Positions 25,801-36,960 of a stretch of DNA of 64,000 bases are shown one piece after another. The first letter of the stretch is position 1, and each line of letters starts with the position of its first letter. The translations under genes were made by a program, and so were the position numbers. The stretch comes from Sequoia sempervirens (lineage: Eukaryota; Streptophyta; Pinopsida; Cupressales; Cupressaceae). The notes beneath the pieces are model-generated. The model searched no databases. It was given only the letters and a program-made list of their open reading frames with translations, and was not told the DNA's origin. The stretch lies in contig VDFB02000003.1 in NCBI GenBank assembly GCA_007258455.2, positions 38,353,084-38,417,083 of the forward strand, given 5' to 3'.

Positions 25801-26173
25801 TTTTAGAAATTGTGAAAAACACACAAGAAGTAGGATCAAACAACAAATGAGAACACCTTCCATGAACAAGAGTTGTAAACAATGATTTACTATTTCCTTA
25901 AAAAGAAAAAACTTATAAGAGATGCCAAGAGCTTTCACTTAATTGAATAATACAATGAAGGAGAGTTCTTATAAGAGAATCCCTAAATGAGAAAGGGATT
26001 AGATCATGACAAGTTTCATCATCCTATGTAATGGGACATAATGATCTAATAATAGCTCAATCTAATAAAAGAAAAAGACACTCCCAAGTTTAGCTTATGT
26101 GCATAAAGTGAAATTAGCCTAATAATCAATTAAAGATTAATTAATTATTAGCTAATGAATGATTACTCTAACA
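25801..26173 (-). repeat. 5' LTR of the small non-autonomous element
   Basis: 373 bp, the same length as its partner. The expected first bases TG appear as TT, a single change next to the primer site. It ends TACTCTAACA and is followed by ACTTA. Confidence 0.85.
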
Positions 26174-27840
26174 ACTTAATTATTTCTAACATGATTCCCT
26201 AACATTTCAAATTAACACATTCTAAATTTGAGCATGGTCAAAAAACACTATTTGCAAGTTTTCAAGACCTAGGAAACCATACCTTGTCTCCAAAACTCTA
26301 ATTTTCACAAGTATGGTCTAAAAACCCATAACTAGGGATTAAAGAGATATGGATGTCCTAAAAACCTACCTTATAGCCTATTAAATTAAAATTTATAAGG
26401 AAAATGAAACCTAACCCTTAAATTTAAAAATAAATGAATTCCAGTTTTATGCATATTTCTTTCATCTTCAATGAAATACCATATAACATATAAAACCCAA
26501 TTTCAACATAGTTTTACTTAAATAAATATTATAATAATGATGGTTAGCTTGTATCATCAATTAAACACATAATTAAATTTAATTGATCAATAATTATAGT
26601 TTTCCTTTTTCTCAATTATAAAGTACATAAATGTAACAAAGAACCTTCAAGCTTCCAGATTAATTTCTTCATGGATCCTTCCATAAACTAATAGAGGAGA
26701 GTCCACGTCCCAATCATGTGGAACCCAAAGGTCCATCCTACTTTACTAAGGAGATAAGCTCAATTGTATCAAGTAAAAACATCATATACACAAAATTGGC
26801 AACAAGAAATAACACAATCAAGCATGGATTTCTTAGTCACAATGTGGAAATTCAAATTCTTCAATAACAGAAGAAGATGATAGATATACATGCCTTCCAC
26901 CCAAGCTATCCAAAGCATGATATGTGATCAAGAGAGACATATTAAATCTAATAATAAGCATGCATCCACTATGGATTCTTTTGATTGAACACATGCATCC
27001 AACACTAAATATAATCCTATAGGGTGTGTGAAATAATGTTCATCCAATAAATTTATTTCTTAAAGAATTGCATCAAACAATAGACAAAATTCTATAGATT
27101 ATGGGAAAATATTTATTTTAATCCTTTTCTTATATATTTAATGAACCCATTCATTTAATTAATCCATCCATTGAATCAAATAATAATTAAATCCAATAAA
27201 TTTTAGATAAGAGTGACCACTCCAAGCCTCCTACATTCTCCTCAAGTATTATAACAATCTAAGAATGCAAAATTTACAAAATGGATCTAAGAAAGGGTGA
27301 AATGGTTACAAAATTTAATTAAAAAACCCTAAGCCTAACCTTTTCCTTTACCTATTCTATTTTATCAATATCTATTAAATGAAGCCCTTGAAATAATTTA
27401 ATATATAGAATTTAAATTTTTTAGTTTTCCTTTAAAAGCTTACACAATACACACAAACTTCCATTAATGGATTCTCAATCTATTTTTCTTGAGAATAATG
27501 GGAATATATGCAACACTCATTTTGACTACAAAATAATGGTAATCAATCTTTCACCATTCTAAAATACTTTGAAAGAATAAAAATATGAATGCATTTGATA
27601 TTACCAAATAATGGATCTAAGGGTTTGAAGAAACTTTAATCATAACATCACACCAATCCACTTTAAAGAATCCAAATCCCCATCCACAAAAAAATCCTCT
27701 TCTAACATATTCAAGTTACCCCAAAAGTGTTTGTTTCAAACTATTATCGCTTTGTTGTTGATCGATGGAACCTAGATGTTGATATATCTAATCCTTGAAG
27801 AATACTAAAGCTTCAAGAGAGGGTGTGAGGTGGCAAGCTC
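26174..27840. other. AT-rich stretch, no gene recognised
   Basis: No retroelement motif, host-gene domain or RNA gene is visible. It may be an old LTR or leader too decayed to recognise. Confidence 0.4.
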
Positions 27841-27849
27841 TAGTTTAGG

Positions 27850-28250
27850 ATTGGTATAAGGTGAATTTTGATGGGGCTACTAAAGGTAATCCAAGAATTG
27901 CTAGTTGTGGGGGAGTGTTATGTGATTCACATGGTCGGCTTGTTTCTGCTATGACACTCCCTTTAGGAACCCAAACAAACCACTACGCAGAAGCATCGAC
28001 TGCCTACCATGGCTTAAAATTATCTCAAGAGAAGGGGATCAAAAGACTTTGGTTGGAAGGGGACCCATTGAATGTGATTAATTGTTTGAAGAAAGTTAGC
28101 GCTCCCTCCTAGACTATTGAACATTTAATTTAGGATTCTTTAGCTATCTTGGGTAAATTTGATGATGTTTATGTCTCTCATATCTATTGAGAGGCTAATA
28201 ATCTTGCTGTCTGCATTGCCAATCTAGGGGTGACCGCACCTAGGCGTTGA
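27850..28250 (+). pseudogene. RNase H domain fragment, LINE-type (RVT_3-like)
   Basis: Starting WYKVNFDGATKGNPR at about 27852, this matches the plant RNase H-like family (PF13456) found at the C terminus of L1-type LINE ORF2 proteins and in stand-alone copies. The acidic positions are visible: Asp in NFDGA, Glu in HYAEAST and Asp in LEGDPLN. The reading continues past stops at about 28111 and 28131 into YVSHIY and EANNLAVCIANLG, the usual end of the fold. No upstream endonuclease or RT is present, so it is a 5'-truncated LINE tail or a captured RNase H. It would have degraded the RNA strand of RNA/DNA hybrids. Confidence 0.75.
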
Positions 28251-28630
28251 GAATATAATGATGTACTCCCTATAGAAATTATATCCATCGTAAATGAAGA
28301 AAAAAGGTCACATGTTCCATGCACTAGTTGGAGGGGTGTTTAGCATTAATTGCATATTTATTTTGATTAGACATTTGAGTTGGCCTATTCACCTAGTTCT
28401 CGGTGGAAGTGTTATGGAAAATCTCCAGAAGATTAGTTTCATGATGCCTATCAATACTAAAGATGTCAGAGTTACATGCTTTGTGGGTGTTTGGATTCTC
28501 CTTATGCTTTGTTGCTTCTTGTTTTCTTTAACAATTTTCTTTTTTTGGGGAAGAAGCTATGGTTTCCAGTGGACAGGTCACGATGGGTGGTGATAAATGT
28601 TGAATTGAACCAATAACCTATGAAGATACT

Positions 28631-30441
28631 ATGGCAACTGGTTTAGTTTGGAAGATTCTAGAGAAGGGTGGTGTGATGCCTTATTTGTTGAAGCTTCATG
28701 GCTTCGATTCCCAAGTGTCGAAGGAGTTTGTAAGTAGCTAGAAAAATAGGGTTCTAAAAATTTGTGGGATGGAGGTCAACATAATTGATAAATTAATTGT
28801 GGAGGTGTCGGGCCTCTCCTCAAAAGGAAAAAAATTCTACAGGGAGAGGTCGGCCACTAAATTTGTTGTGGTGAATTTCCTAAAAGATAAAGAGAGGTTG
28901 AAGCTTAAGAAGGTGGGTGGCGGTGGGTATGACAAAAATTCCTTGAAACCTATTTGGAGGTATGTGGCTATGGTTGTGATGAGATATTTCACATTGGATG
29001 GTAGGTTTTTAGTGATTTACAGGTACCATTTCATGTTTCTTATTCATTTTAGACATAACAGGGTTGTCTCTTTCCCCTATTATGTACCATTGTCTCTAGA
29101 AAATGGTATTCAAGACTACTGCAAGAATCTGAACAACCCCTTCTTGCATGAGGGGCTTATGATCTTGCTAGTTGAGCATATTAAGGCCAATTATGTATTT
29201 GAGACTCCTAAATTACATAAGGGGCATAAGGTTAAAGATAATCTCTCTGAGCTTGAAATAGGGGATAATTTGGAGAGTGATGAAGGGAAAGATACCAAGT
29301 TTGAGTATTTTGAGGGCCCCCAGGATGATCCTGCTAAATTTCCAAAAAAAGGACAAGGGAAGAGGACTCCTCTTCTTGGTTGGAGGGGTCCTTCATTGAT
29401 TTGGAAGGGGATGGGGGAGGTAAAGGATCCTCTAAAAATAAAAAATCCAGTGTGAAGAAGGCAGAGAAGAAGGTTGAATCTCCTCTATCAAGTTTTGTTA
29501 AATGTGCGGATTTGGAGGGGGATTGAGAAGGGATTGGCTCATCGAAGAAGAAAAAATCTACTGGGAAGAAGGCATACTCTCCTCCCTTGCTTGGGGTTAA
29601 AAGAAGAATTTAGTTAGCGGATGGTGCAATGAAGAAGGTGGGGAAGAATTATGTGGAAAAAGGGGCCCCTACTGCGGGTAAAAGAAAGGGAAAGATTGGT
29701 AAGGATGCAGAGGAGTTAGTGGATGGTATGGAGTTCATGCCTGAGGAATTGACACAAAGGAAGGAAAAAGATTTCACTCCTAATAAGGTGATCGACTTGG
29801 AGGCCGAGTCTTTAGATGCAAGTAAAGAGAAGATGGTCACCCCAGATGGTAAGTTTCATTTTGTTGTTTAGGCTCTCCAGTTGATGGATGGAAATGATGC
29901 TTATCACCTTGAAAGGGAGGGGATTGGTAATATTTTCTTGTTGTTGAAATGGATTTTTACTGAAGTTAATCTTCTTCATTAGAAGATTGATTTTGTGGCC
30001 CGAATTAATTTTTCTCTCACTGATAGTAATACTATAGAATATTCGGTGGCCAAAAAGGTTAAAGTGATGGATACTACCCTTGATAGATTTGTGGTTGATG
30101 TGGAAAAGCTTAAGGGTGATCATGAAACCAGATTGGTAGCTCTTGAACAAAAGGTGTCAAGGATTCTTGCTAATATTGCTACCTTGATTTCTACTAGTCG
30201 TGTGTCTTTGTAGAACGGTGTGGAGGGACTAGCTATTATTAATGAAAATGCCATGCAATGGATTGGTAAGCAGCTGCTTGATGGGAAGGAGATGTTGGAA
30301 TTGGAGGATGGAACCTTATTGGGTAATGTTGAGACTGGTAAAGATGATGGACCCTACATTTAGACTAGGAGCAAAACAAAGAAAGGGAGAATGGTGTTTG
30401 TCAAGGAGCTTAACGATGTGGTTAAGATGCATGAAAAGTAA
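28631..30441 (+). pseudogene. Unrecognised decayed ORF of about 600 codons: globular N domain, Lys-rich linker, coiled coil
   Basis: From ATG at 28631 the frame runs MATGLVWKILEKGGVMPYLL and on through an in-frame TAG (28739) to MEVNIIDKLIVEVSGL (28769), staying open to 29453. An apparent frameshift at the A7 run 29344-29350 moves the reading to another frame, which carries a Lys/Ser/Glu-rich linker and then a hydrophobic-heptad stretch (VMDTTLDRFVVDVEKLKG) up to about 30441, with a few isolated TAG stops. The N domain has a GLSSKGKKFYRER segment and a WRYVAMVVMRYFTLDGRF segment. That layout is reminiscent of the proteins annotated as putative plant transposon protein, but I do not recognise the family with confidence. 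It lies 380 bases after the RNase H relic on the same strand, so it may be part of the same LINE-like unit or a separate insertion. Confidence 0.5.
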
Positions 30442-31700
30442 TTGCTAGTGATGTGGAGGTAGTGAGAATTCTTAAAAAATTGTAGTAGTTGTTATGTTGT
30501 CTCTCTTTTTTATCTGTGTTTTTTTTGTGTTTGCTAATTGTTTGTTGATGGTTGGTCTTTTGCTTGGGGGCTGTGTGGTCTCAATATTTTTCTTTAATTA
30601 GTAGCTTGCCTTTTTTGTACATGATTTTAGGAACCCTTCAAAACCTGTTTTCCTAGTCAAAAATAATTCTTGGGTTTTAAAAATAATTCACTTTTCTCTC
30701 TTTCTTTCTTATATTTCAGAAGATAAAATAACCAATGGAACTCTTATTCACTATATAAGCAAACCCTACTTTTCAAAAATAAATATTTTTCTTTTCACAC
30801 ACAACGAATAAAGAGATAGCATATGTTTAGTAAATTCTAATATTTTAAAACCTTATATTGCCAAATAAGTCACCTTTCCACCTTTTTACTAAGTTACAAA
30901 TAATTCCTATATATAATGCCCAAGTTATTTTTGTAAGTATAAATAGAAATTGATATATTTTGTTTCTCATAAATTCACTATTCTAAATCTATATGAGCCT
31001 TATATTTTTTAAGTGATTTCTAATCACTTTAAGTAAAATTAATTAATTTCCATACACATAACAAACTATTATTCATATTATAAAATCAATTAAAGAACAT
31101 AGAATGAATATAATTTACTCGTTTAATCATAAAGGATTTTCATAGTCACATGTGATGAGGAAAGATAGCTTCACAAGTATATAACAATACATGTTCTTAC
31201 AGATTGAGATGGGTAAACAAACTCAAACAAACCCATGTAAACATAGATGATATTTAACACTATTATTTAATCATATGTCTTGCACATTCAAGAACACATA
31301 AAGCATATCCAATATAAATATAGCTGAAGCACAACATAATAAATAACCACTATATATTTATAAACTCCTACAAGGAACATGCATATCCTATAGTTATATC
31401 ATATAGATCATATCTAAATTAGAACCCTCTAATTATAATATAATAAAAATAATACAAAAATACATGATTAAACTAAATTTATCATTAATCAAATAAATAT
31501 TATTGAGCCATCAAAATTATTCAGCTAGAATCTCATACTAATAATAAAAATAGTGAATTTGAAATTATCATAATGGATCAATCACAAATAATAACATATG
31601 TCTCATATATAAATGTGTTGGTGTTCAATAACAATCATGCAACATTATATATAAACTAATATAAAACTATGCTAAGATGCAATACTTATGGTCCTTAGAG
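30442..31700. other. AT-rich stretch, no gene; may include the LTR of relic C
   Basis: There is no coding motif. The first 180 bases are T-rich, as in a LINE 3' untranslated region. The right end meets the polypurine-like GCCCCTCTCCTAAAA of element C at about 31700-31716, so an LTR of C should lie here, but I cannot identify its ends. Confidence 0.4.
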
Positions 31701-31709
31701 CCCCTCTCC

Positions 31710-33119
31710 TAAAATTAGACTTACTCTTAGAAACCTATAAAAAGGTGTGCTTAACGTACCCTTAGCTATGTAGCATCATCTTGTGTAGTTGTAGTCTCAT
31801 AATTCCTATTCTAATGGACCCATACCTACTCTAGGTCTCAACCTCGAAGGCTCATCCTCTAATGCTATAAAATAGAAATAGGCTCTAAAGCTAGTTTCTC
31901 ACCCACTTAGACCTATAAACCTTCCTAACTAAGCACATGCAATACATTTGGAATATAATACCTCAAAATTGATATTTGAAAAATATCATGATTATGTGAT
32001 AGACTAGACTACAAGGCAAGCCAACAAGCAACAAACCAATCTTCTCAAGAATATAAAATAGTCCCACAAAGAAAGATGCAATATTAGAAAATTTTCCATA
32101 CTAGATAGGGATATTATGTAATTACACTCTAAAAAACTCTATAATTGATAGAAAAGTGTCAATCAAATCTCTTTACATCAACATACTTCTTTTGTTGATA
32201 ATAGGAAACTAACAACTACTATAAGATTTGAATCACTTGTTACTCCATATCCTAAAGTATATTAGGAACAATAACAACTTAATCCTTGATCTCATTAAAA
32301 CTTAAAGGAGTCCTACATTTTCAATTATATAGAGCATGGTATGGTTCCATACCTAGGGAACTATAGATTATATTCTCCAATAATTAATTCACTTGATCAA
32401 TTTTTCCATTTGTCTCAAGGTGATAGGTTGAACCAAAGTTGGGTTGAGATCCAAACACGTGTTGTAATGACATTTAAAATAAAAAGTGATCATGACATTG
32501 TAATTAAATGATCTTATGAGGAACATTGTGCAAGGTAGCATTCTCAATTAAAAACATTCCACTAATACAACATTATGGGTTATCCTCATGGATGAAAAAT
32601 GGGCAACTGTGGTTAGCTTGTCCAGTATCACCATCATGACATCATGATGAAAAGAAGATATGGACTAATTGATGATAAAATTTATGGATATTATGTCCCA
32701 CTTCCATTGAGGAATGTTATGTAGGTATAAGACACTTACAATATGATAGTAATTTTCCTTCACTTTCTAACACTCAAAGCATATTATTTACATCAATATG
32801 TGTTTTATAAGGTACATAATGTGCCTTATAAAATACAAGAGTGTAAAGACCACCAAAAATTGGAATATATATGACCAAGAAGTCACAATAGTCCATCATA
32901 TTCAAGAGAATAGCAAAAAAATATTTCCCACAAGGGCCCTATATGATTCTATCTCTCCATGAACTTACTAATACCAAGAATCCTCTAGAAGTTGCTCCAA
33001 AATGTATCTCCTCAAATATCTTCTTAGGAACAAAATTGAGACATCATGTTGCTTCTCACTCAAGATATTTATAATAATATCCTCCTTCCCTTTGATGTAT
33101 GACACATCAAAGTTATACT
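31710..33119 (-). pseudogene. Integrase/chromodomain remnant of element C
   Basis: At the nucleotide level it follows 8060-9600 of copy A: the C-terminal CCTAAAATTAGACTTACTCTTAGAA start, the region with ACCATTTGTCTCAAGGTGATAGG (integrase around the TNGQTERV position), and the zinc-region part near 32800. All frames are closed. The left block ends at ATACT where a solo LTR is inserted. Confidence 0.7.
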
Positions 33120-34066
33120 AAATGTGAACACCTAAAAATGACTAACGTATTTTTTCTAAACCATCATCACTTCTCGTCATCATCTCTTATCAATCCATTC
33201 ATCACTATTAATTAAATAATTTTAATTATTTAATTAATTAATCATTTTACTCCAACCACTTTAATTAAATAATTTTAATTATTTAATTTTCTTCCATCTA
33301 TATTAATTAAATAATTTATTAATTATTTAATTAAATTATTAATTTCCTCCATTCACATTAATTAAATATTTTTTAATTATTTAATTAAATCATGCATTCC
33401 TCTCATCCAACAATTCTTTAATTTATTTAATTTATTTAATTTTACTTTTCTATCTTTAAATCTTCTAAAAATAAATAAAACCAAATTTTTATTTATTTCC
33501 TAAATATATCATTCTATTCATATTCTTCCATCTCTAAATTTAGTGAGTTGAGTGAAAAACAACCTCAGTTCACTCTCACTCACTTCCACTTCATCCATCC
33601 ATACAACCAGTCATCTAATTCATGCAACCACTTAACTTCACATCTCAACCCTTTATCTTGACACATTCCACTTGCATGTTCATTCTAATATCTCAACCAA
33701 TCTCATCCATAGATCTCTCCAACCATTCTACTTCATCGATTAGATATTAGTAAAATCTATAAAACACCCATCATTTAGTCATTCAATCTCTCCATGAATC
33801 TAGAAATATCTCCATGAATTTTGATGAATCTTGTATCCATTTTTCTAATAAGGTTATGCTAAGGTTAATGAGCAATCCGCATACATTTATCACATCATTA
33901 TCACACACAATGGAGTAAGACTAGGCACATTGGTAGAGGTAAAATTGATATTATTTTATTTACTTTGTTTGTGCACACGCTTCATTGAAGTAGGTTATTT
34001 GATTATTAGATTAGGCATTACTGATTTATTTTGATTTCAAATTTTAGTAATTTTATGTCCTCTACA
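33120..34066. repeat. Probable solo LTR inserted in element C (target duplication ATACT)
   Basis: ATACT occurs at 33115-33119 and again at 34067-34071. After the right copy the sequence resumes exactly where the Tekay homology requires (ATACTCATAG against ATACTCACAC in A). The insert begins AAATGTGAACACCTAAAAATG, close to the start of element E's LTR (TGTAGACACTTAAAAATG), and ends TCCTCTACA. Inside is a series of ATTAAATAATTTTAATTATTTAATT palindromes. The three As before TG are unexplained. Confidence 0.65.
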
Positions 34067-34537
34067 ATACTCATAGATAAAATCCATCCATTATTGTTGG
34101 CATGTATTCAAGTTTCTTAATTAAAAATGTATTAAATCTCATGGTGATTAATACACAACCTAAATTGATGAGCCAAAATAAAATGTCTCCATTTCACAAG
34201 CACATGTATGGAAATTGGTAACTCAAGACCATGGGTGTGGTATTTAAGCTCATGGTCTTTGATATTCTATGATTCATTGGAAAATATGTGTTCCTCCTAC
34301 ATAAGGATAACCCTCAAACCATTAGAAAAGAATAAGTACATAAAACAATATTTTTTGCAAGATCACGAACTATGAGGATATATTTACTTGTGAGCCATTC
34401 CTTGAAAAATTGAAAGCATCTTTCACATTTCTTAAAAAAAACATATTCTCTTCCCTTTGAAAATAAGTGATAGGATGCACCAATTTCAAAGTCTATGATG
34501 AATTTTAAATAATAACCCAAGTTAATTCCATGAAACT
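34067..34537 (-). pseudogene. RNase H / RT-connection remnant of element C
   Basis: It follows 9680-10095 of copy A in nucleotide order, including GTGATAGGATGCACCAATTTC against GTGATAGGATGCGCAATCCTC and CCATGAAACT against CCATGAAACT. The last shared bases are the AAACT that became the target duplication of element E. Confidence 0.75.
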
Positions 34538-35952
34538 TGTAGACACTTAAAAATGTCCTAAATGATATCACACACTCGAATTTGATATACTGACACTGTG
34601 TCATCGTAAAATCTATCCTCTTTTCGCTTAATTGATTAAATTAGCCTAGGTATTTAATTAATTGTATCATTTTCATCTATTAATCTGATTAATCTGATTA
34701 TGTTAATTCTTCTCTGTTTCATGCTTACCTTTCATCATGTTAAGTTGGATAAATCAAAAACATTTAATTTAACACTCTAAGTCATCTCATTTAAATTAAA
34801 TAATCTTAATTATTTAATTAAATGTCACTTTGATCTCTTTTCATTAAATAAGTTAATTATTTAATGGATATCCTAAATTCCCCTAATTTGCATAATTGAA
34901 ACTTTGGTTTAATTATCAAATTACTAATTAATTCTAATTCTCCCACTTGCAAGGGAATATTCCTTGAGAATATTCCTCCTTTGCATATTCCTCCAAAAGG
35001 GAATATTCTCATGGAATATTCCTTCCCCTTTGCACATTAAAATTTGGTTTTAATTAACTAAATGCTAATTTTCCTCCAAAAAGGGAATTCTCATGGAATA
35101 TTCTTTCCCTCTTCACTCATTTAAAAAAAGGAACATTCTTCCTTGTAACAAAATTTCAACAAACTTCTTGAGAAAGTTTTGAAAGTGTACTTCTTTGCAT
35201 GATTGTGAGCCCTTGATTAAAAATCAACTTGCATTCTCAACCCTTGATGGGAATCCATGATCCATGCCTCCATTTTCCTTCCATCCTGACCATTGATTGA
35301 TTCTTTCAATCTTGACCATTGGTTTCTTTTTTCCTATTCTATAAATACACCGTGCATCTATTAAATAGGGATCCACCTTTTTAGAGAAAACTTATGTTGT
35401 TGAAAATTACTCTCATCTTGCATCCATGTTTTATGTTTTAAAAGGAATTTTAGATTAATTTACATGCATTATTAGCTTAGAGCATCCATTAATGGCTTCC
35501 ATGATAACTTAGTTGCATCCATTTAGTATATTTTTAAACTAGGGCTTTAATCTTTCAAATCTTGCATACATTTAGAGTAGCTTTGCATACACTCACATCG
35601 ATCATCTTAGCATATATCATGTTAAATTAGCTTTCATCATGTTTCACATATATCTCTCATTAGTTTCATGAGTTTTCTTCAATAAAACTGATTGAAACAA
35701 GCTCATTATCCAAGGGATTGTGAAAGGGTTGCCATTCCACATCAATACAACACCACTCCCCCAATAGGATAGGTTTCAATGTCTTAGAGTAGATGTTTAT
35801 CAAGCTTTCATGTTTTAGAATGTTAGTTTTAATGGCTTCTTCATCTTTGTTTACATTGAATGATCTTATTGGGATTGATGCTTAGTGGCTTAAATATGCT
35901 TTGAATCCATATGGATCAAGTGTAGTTAACCTATACTATGTCATTGGTCACA
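34538..35952 (+). repeat. 5' LTR of element E
   Basis: 1415 bp, TGTAGACAC to TTGGTCACA. A TATA box (TATAAATA) lies at 35340-35347, with the transcription start probably about 30 bases on. It carries repeated GGAATATTC-type short palindromes at 34960-35110. I see no convincing primer binding site after 35952. Confidence 0.9.
35340..35347 (+). promoter_or_regulatory. TATA box in the 5' LTR of element E
   Basis: TATAAATA is set in a moderately GC-richer context. In the 3' LTR the same place (about 53210) reads TATATATA, so that copy's promoter has drifted. Confidence 0.6.
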
Positions 35953-36960
35953 TTTTTGTGCTAGGAGGGCTCAAACTAATCAATCTGAAAATTTTCTCTT
36001 TAGTTTTCCATTTTCCTTGTGTTTGTAGATTCAACGATGCTATTGAAGATTCATCAACGCATTTGGGACGCATTGCTATACAATGGAACACTTTGGTTCA
36101 AATTCAACAATGTATAATTAATTTAGCGACACAATTAAATTTCATCACTATACATTTAAATAGCGACGGTAAACTCATTTTTTATTGCAACATGAATTTT
36201 ATTTTAGCGACATGTTTGATATGGTGACACTATTGATGTCACTGTTTATTGCAGAGTCACACAATTGATTTTTTAATATAGTGATGCACTTACGATACAA
36301 TAACACATCTGATGGAAATTCAACAACACAATTGATTTCAACATCACTTTTTTATTGGTAAACTAAATTGAACTTGAATTTTGACAAGTGTTTTAATTTT
36401 TTGATTTCATCTTATTGCTAATATGTCACTAACTTCTCGTTTTGATTTTTGAGGCTAATTGGTTTTGCAGGTTTGGGCAATAAAATTTGAAGTCAAGGAT
36501 CATGTCGTCATTTATATTGTAACAAGTGATTCAACACTTATGGGGCAATTATAACCCACTTATGATGCTTTACTTCATGTTTTAGGACCAACTAGATTTC
36601 ATTTTGGGTTTAAAATAAACATTCAAATTGGTTAAAACTGAACCCTCATATTCTCATTTTGCAATGTTGGTTTAAAATTGAACAAAACAATCTAAACACT
36701 TCATTTGGTGCTTAAAACGAACTCATTATTCTTGTGAAAATTAAAATGAACGTGTGTTTGATATGCTTACATGTGCTTGTTGTGTGTATCCTCTCCCCTT
36801 GCACTTCATGCGATCTCAGGTGAAGAGAAACACACAAGTATACTTTTCTTCTTGTAAGTGCCTATCCTCTCCCCTTGTGCCTTTTGGCAAAGCTTGGGTG
36901 AGGAAAAGCATTTTAAGCTTCACAAAATTGTGTTACCTTTAGAGGGCCTACCTCCCAACT
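35953..36960 (+). other. Leader of element E, with dispersed GCGACA motifs
   Basis: This is untranslated leader. From 36050 to 36330 short words such as AGCGACAC, GCGACGG, GCGACATG and GGTGACAC recur at irregular spacing. A similar cluster (GTGTCAC, GTGTCGC, GCGACAC) occupies 51480-51830 near the other end of the element. The word TATCCTCTCCCCTTG is repeated at 36787 and 36867. Confidence 0.5.

Larger units (their letters stand above)
23431..26173 (-). mobile_element. Non-autonomous LTR retroelement (TRIM/LARD-like)
   Basis: Two LTRs of exactly 373 bp (23431-23803 and 25801-26173) flank about 2.0 kb. LTR ends are TGTTAGAAAT and ATTACTCTAACA. A primer binding site of initiator tRNA-Met type touches the right LTR and a G-rich polypurine tract touches the left LTR, both on the minus strand. 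The flanks are GCTTA on the left and ACTTA on the right, a 5-bp duplication with one change. The internal part has no gag or pol motif that I can see, so it would have depended on a partner element. A fully decayed copia element is the alternative. Confidence 0.8.

Noticed and set aside
26640..26780. Possible Tekay LTR fragment
   Set aside because: Only vague resemblance to the 4980-5100 region; too weak to call by eye.
28294..28593. 99-codon hydrophobic ORF after the RNase H relic
   Set aside because: No recognised motif. It overlaps the likely 3' untranslated part and the next ORF's leader.
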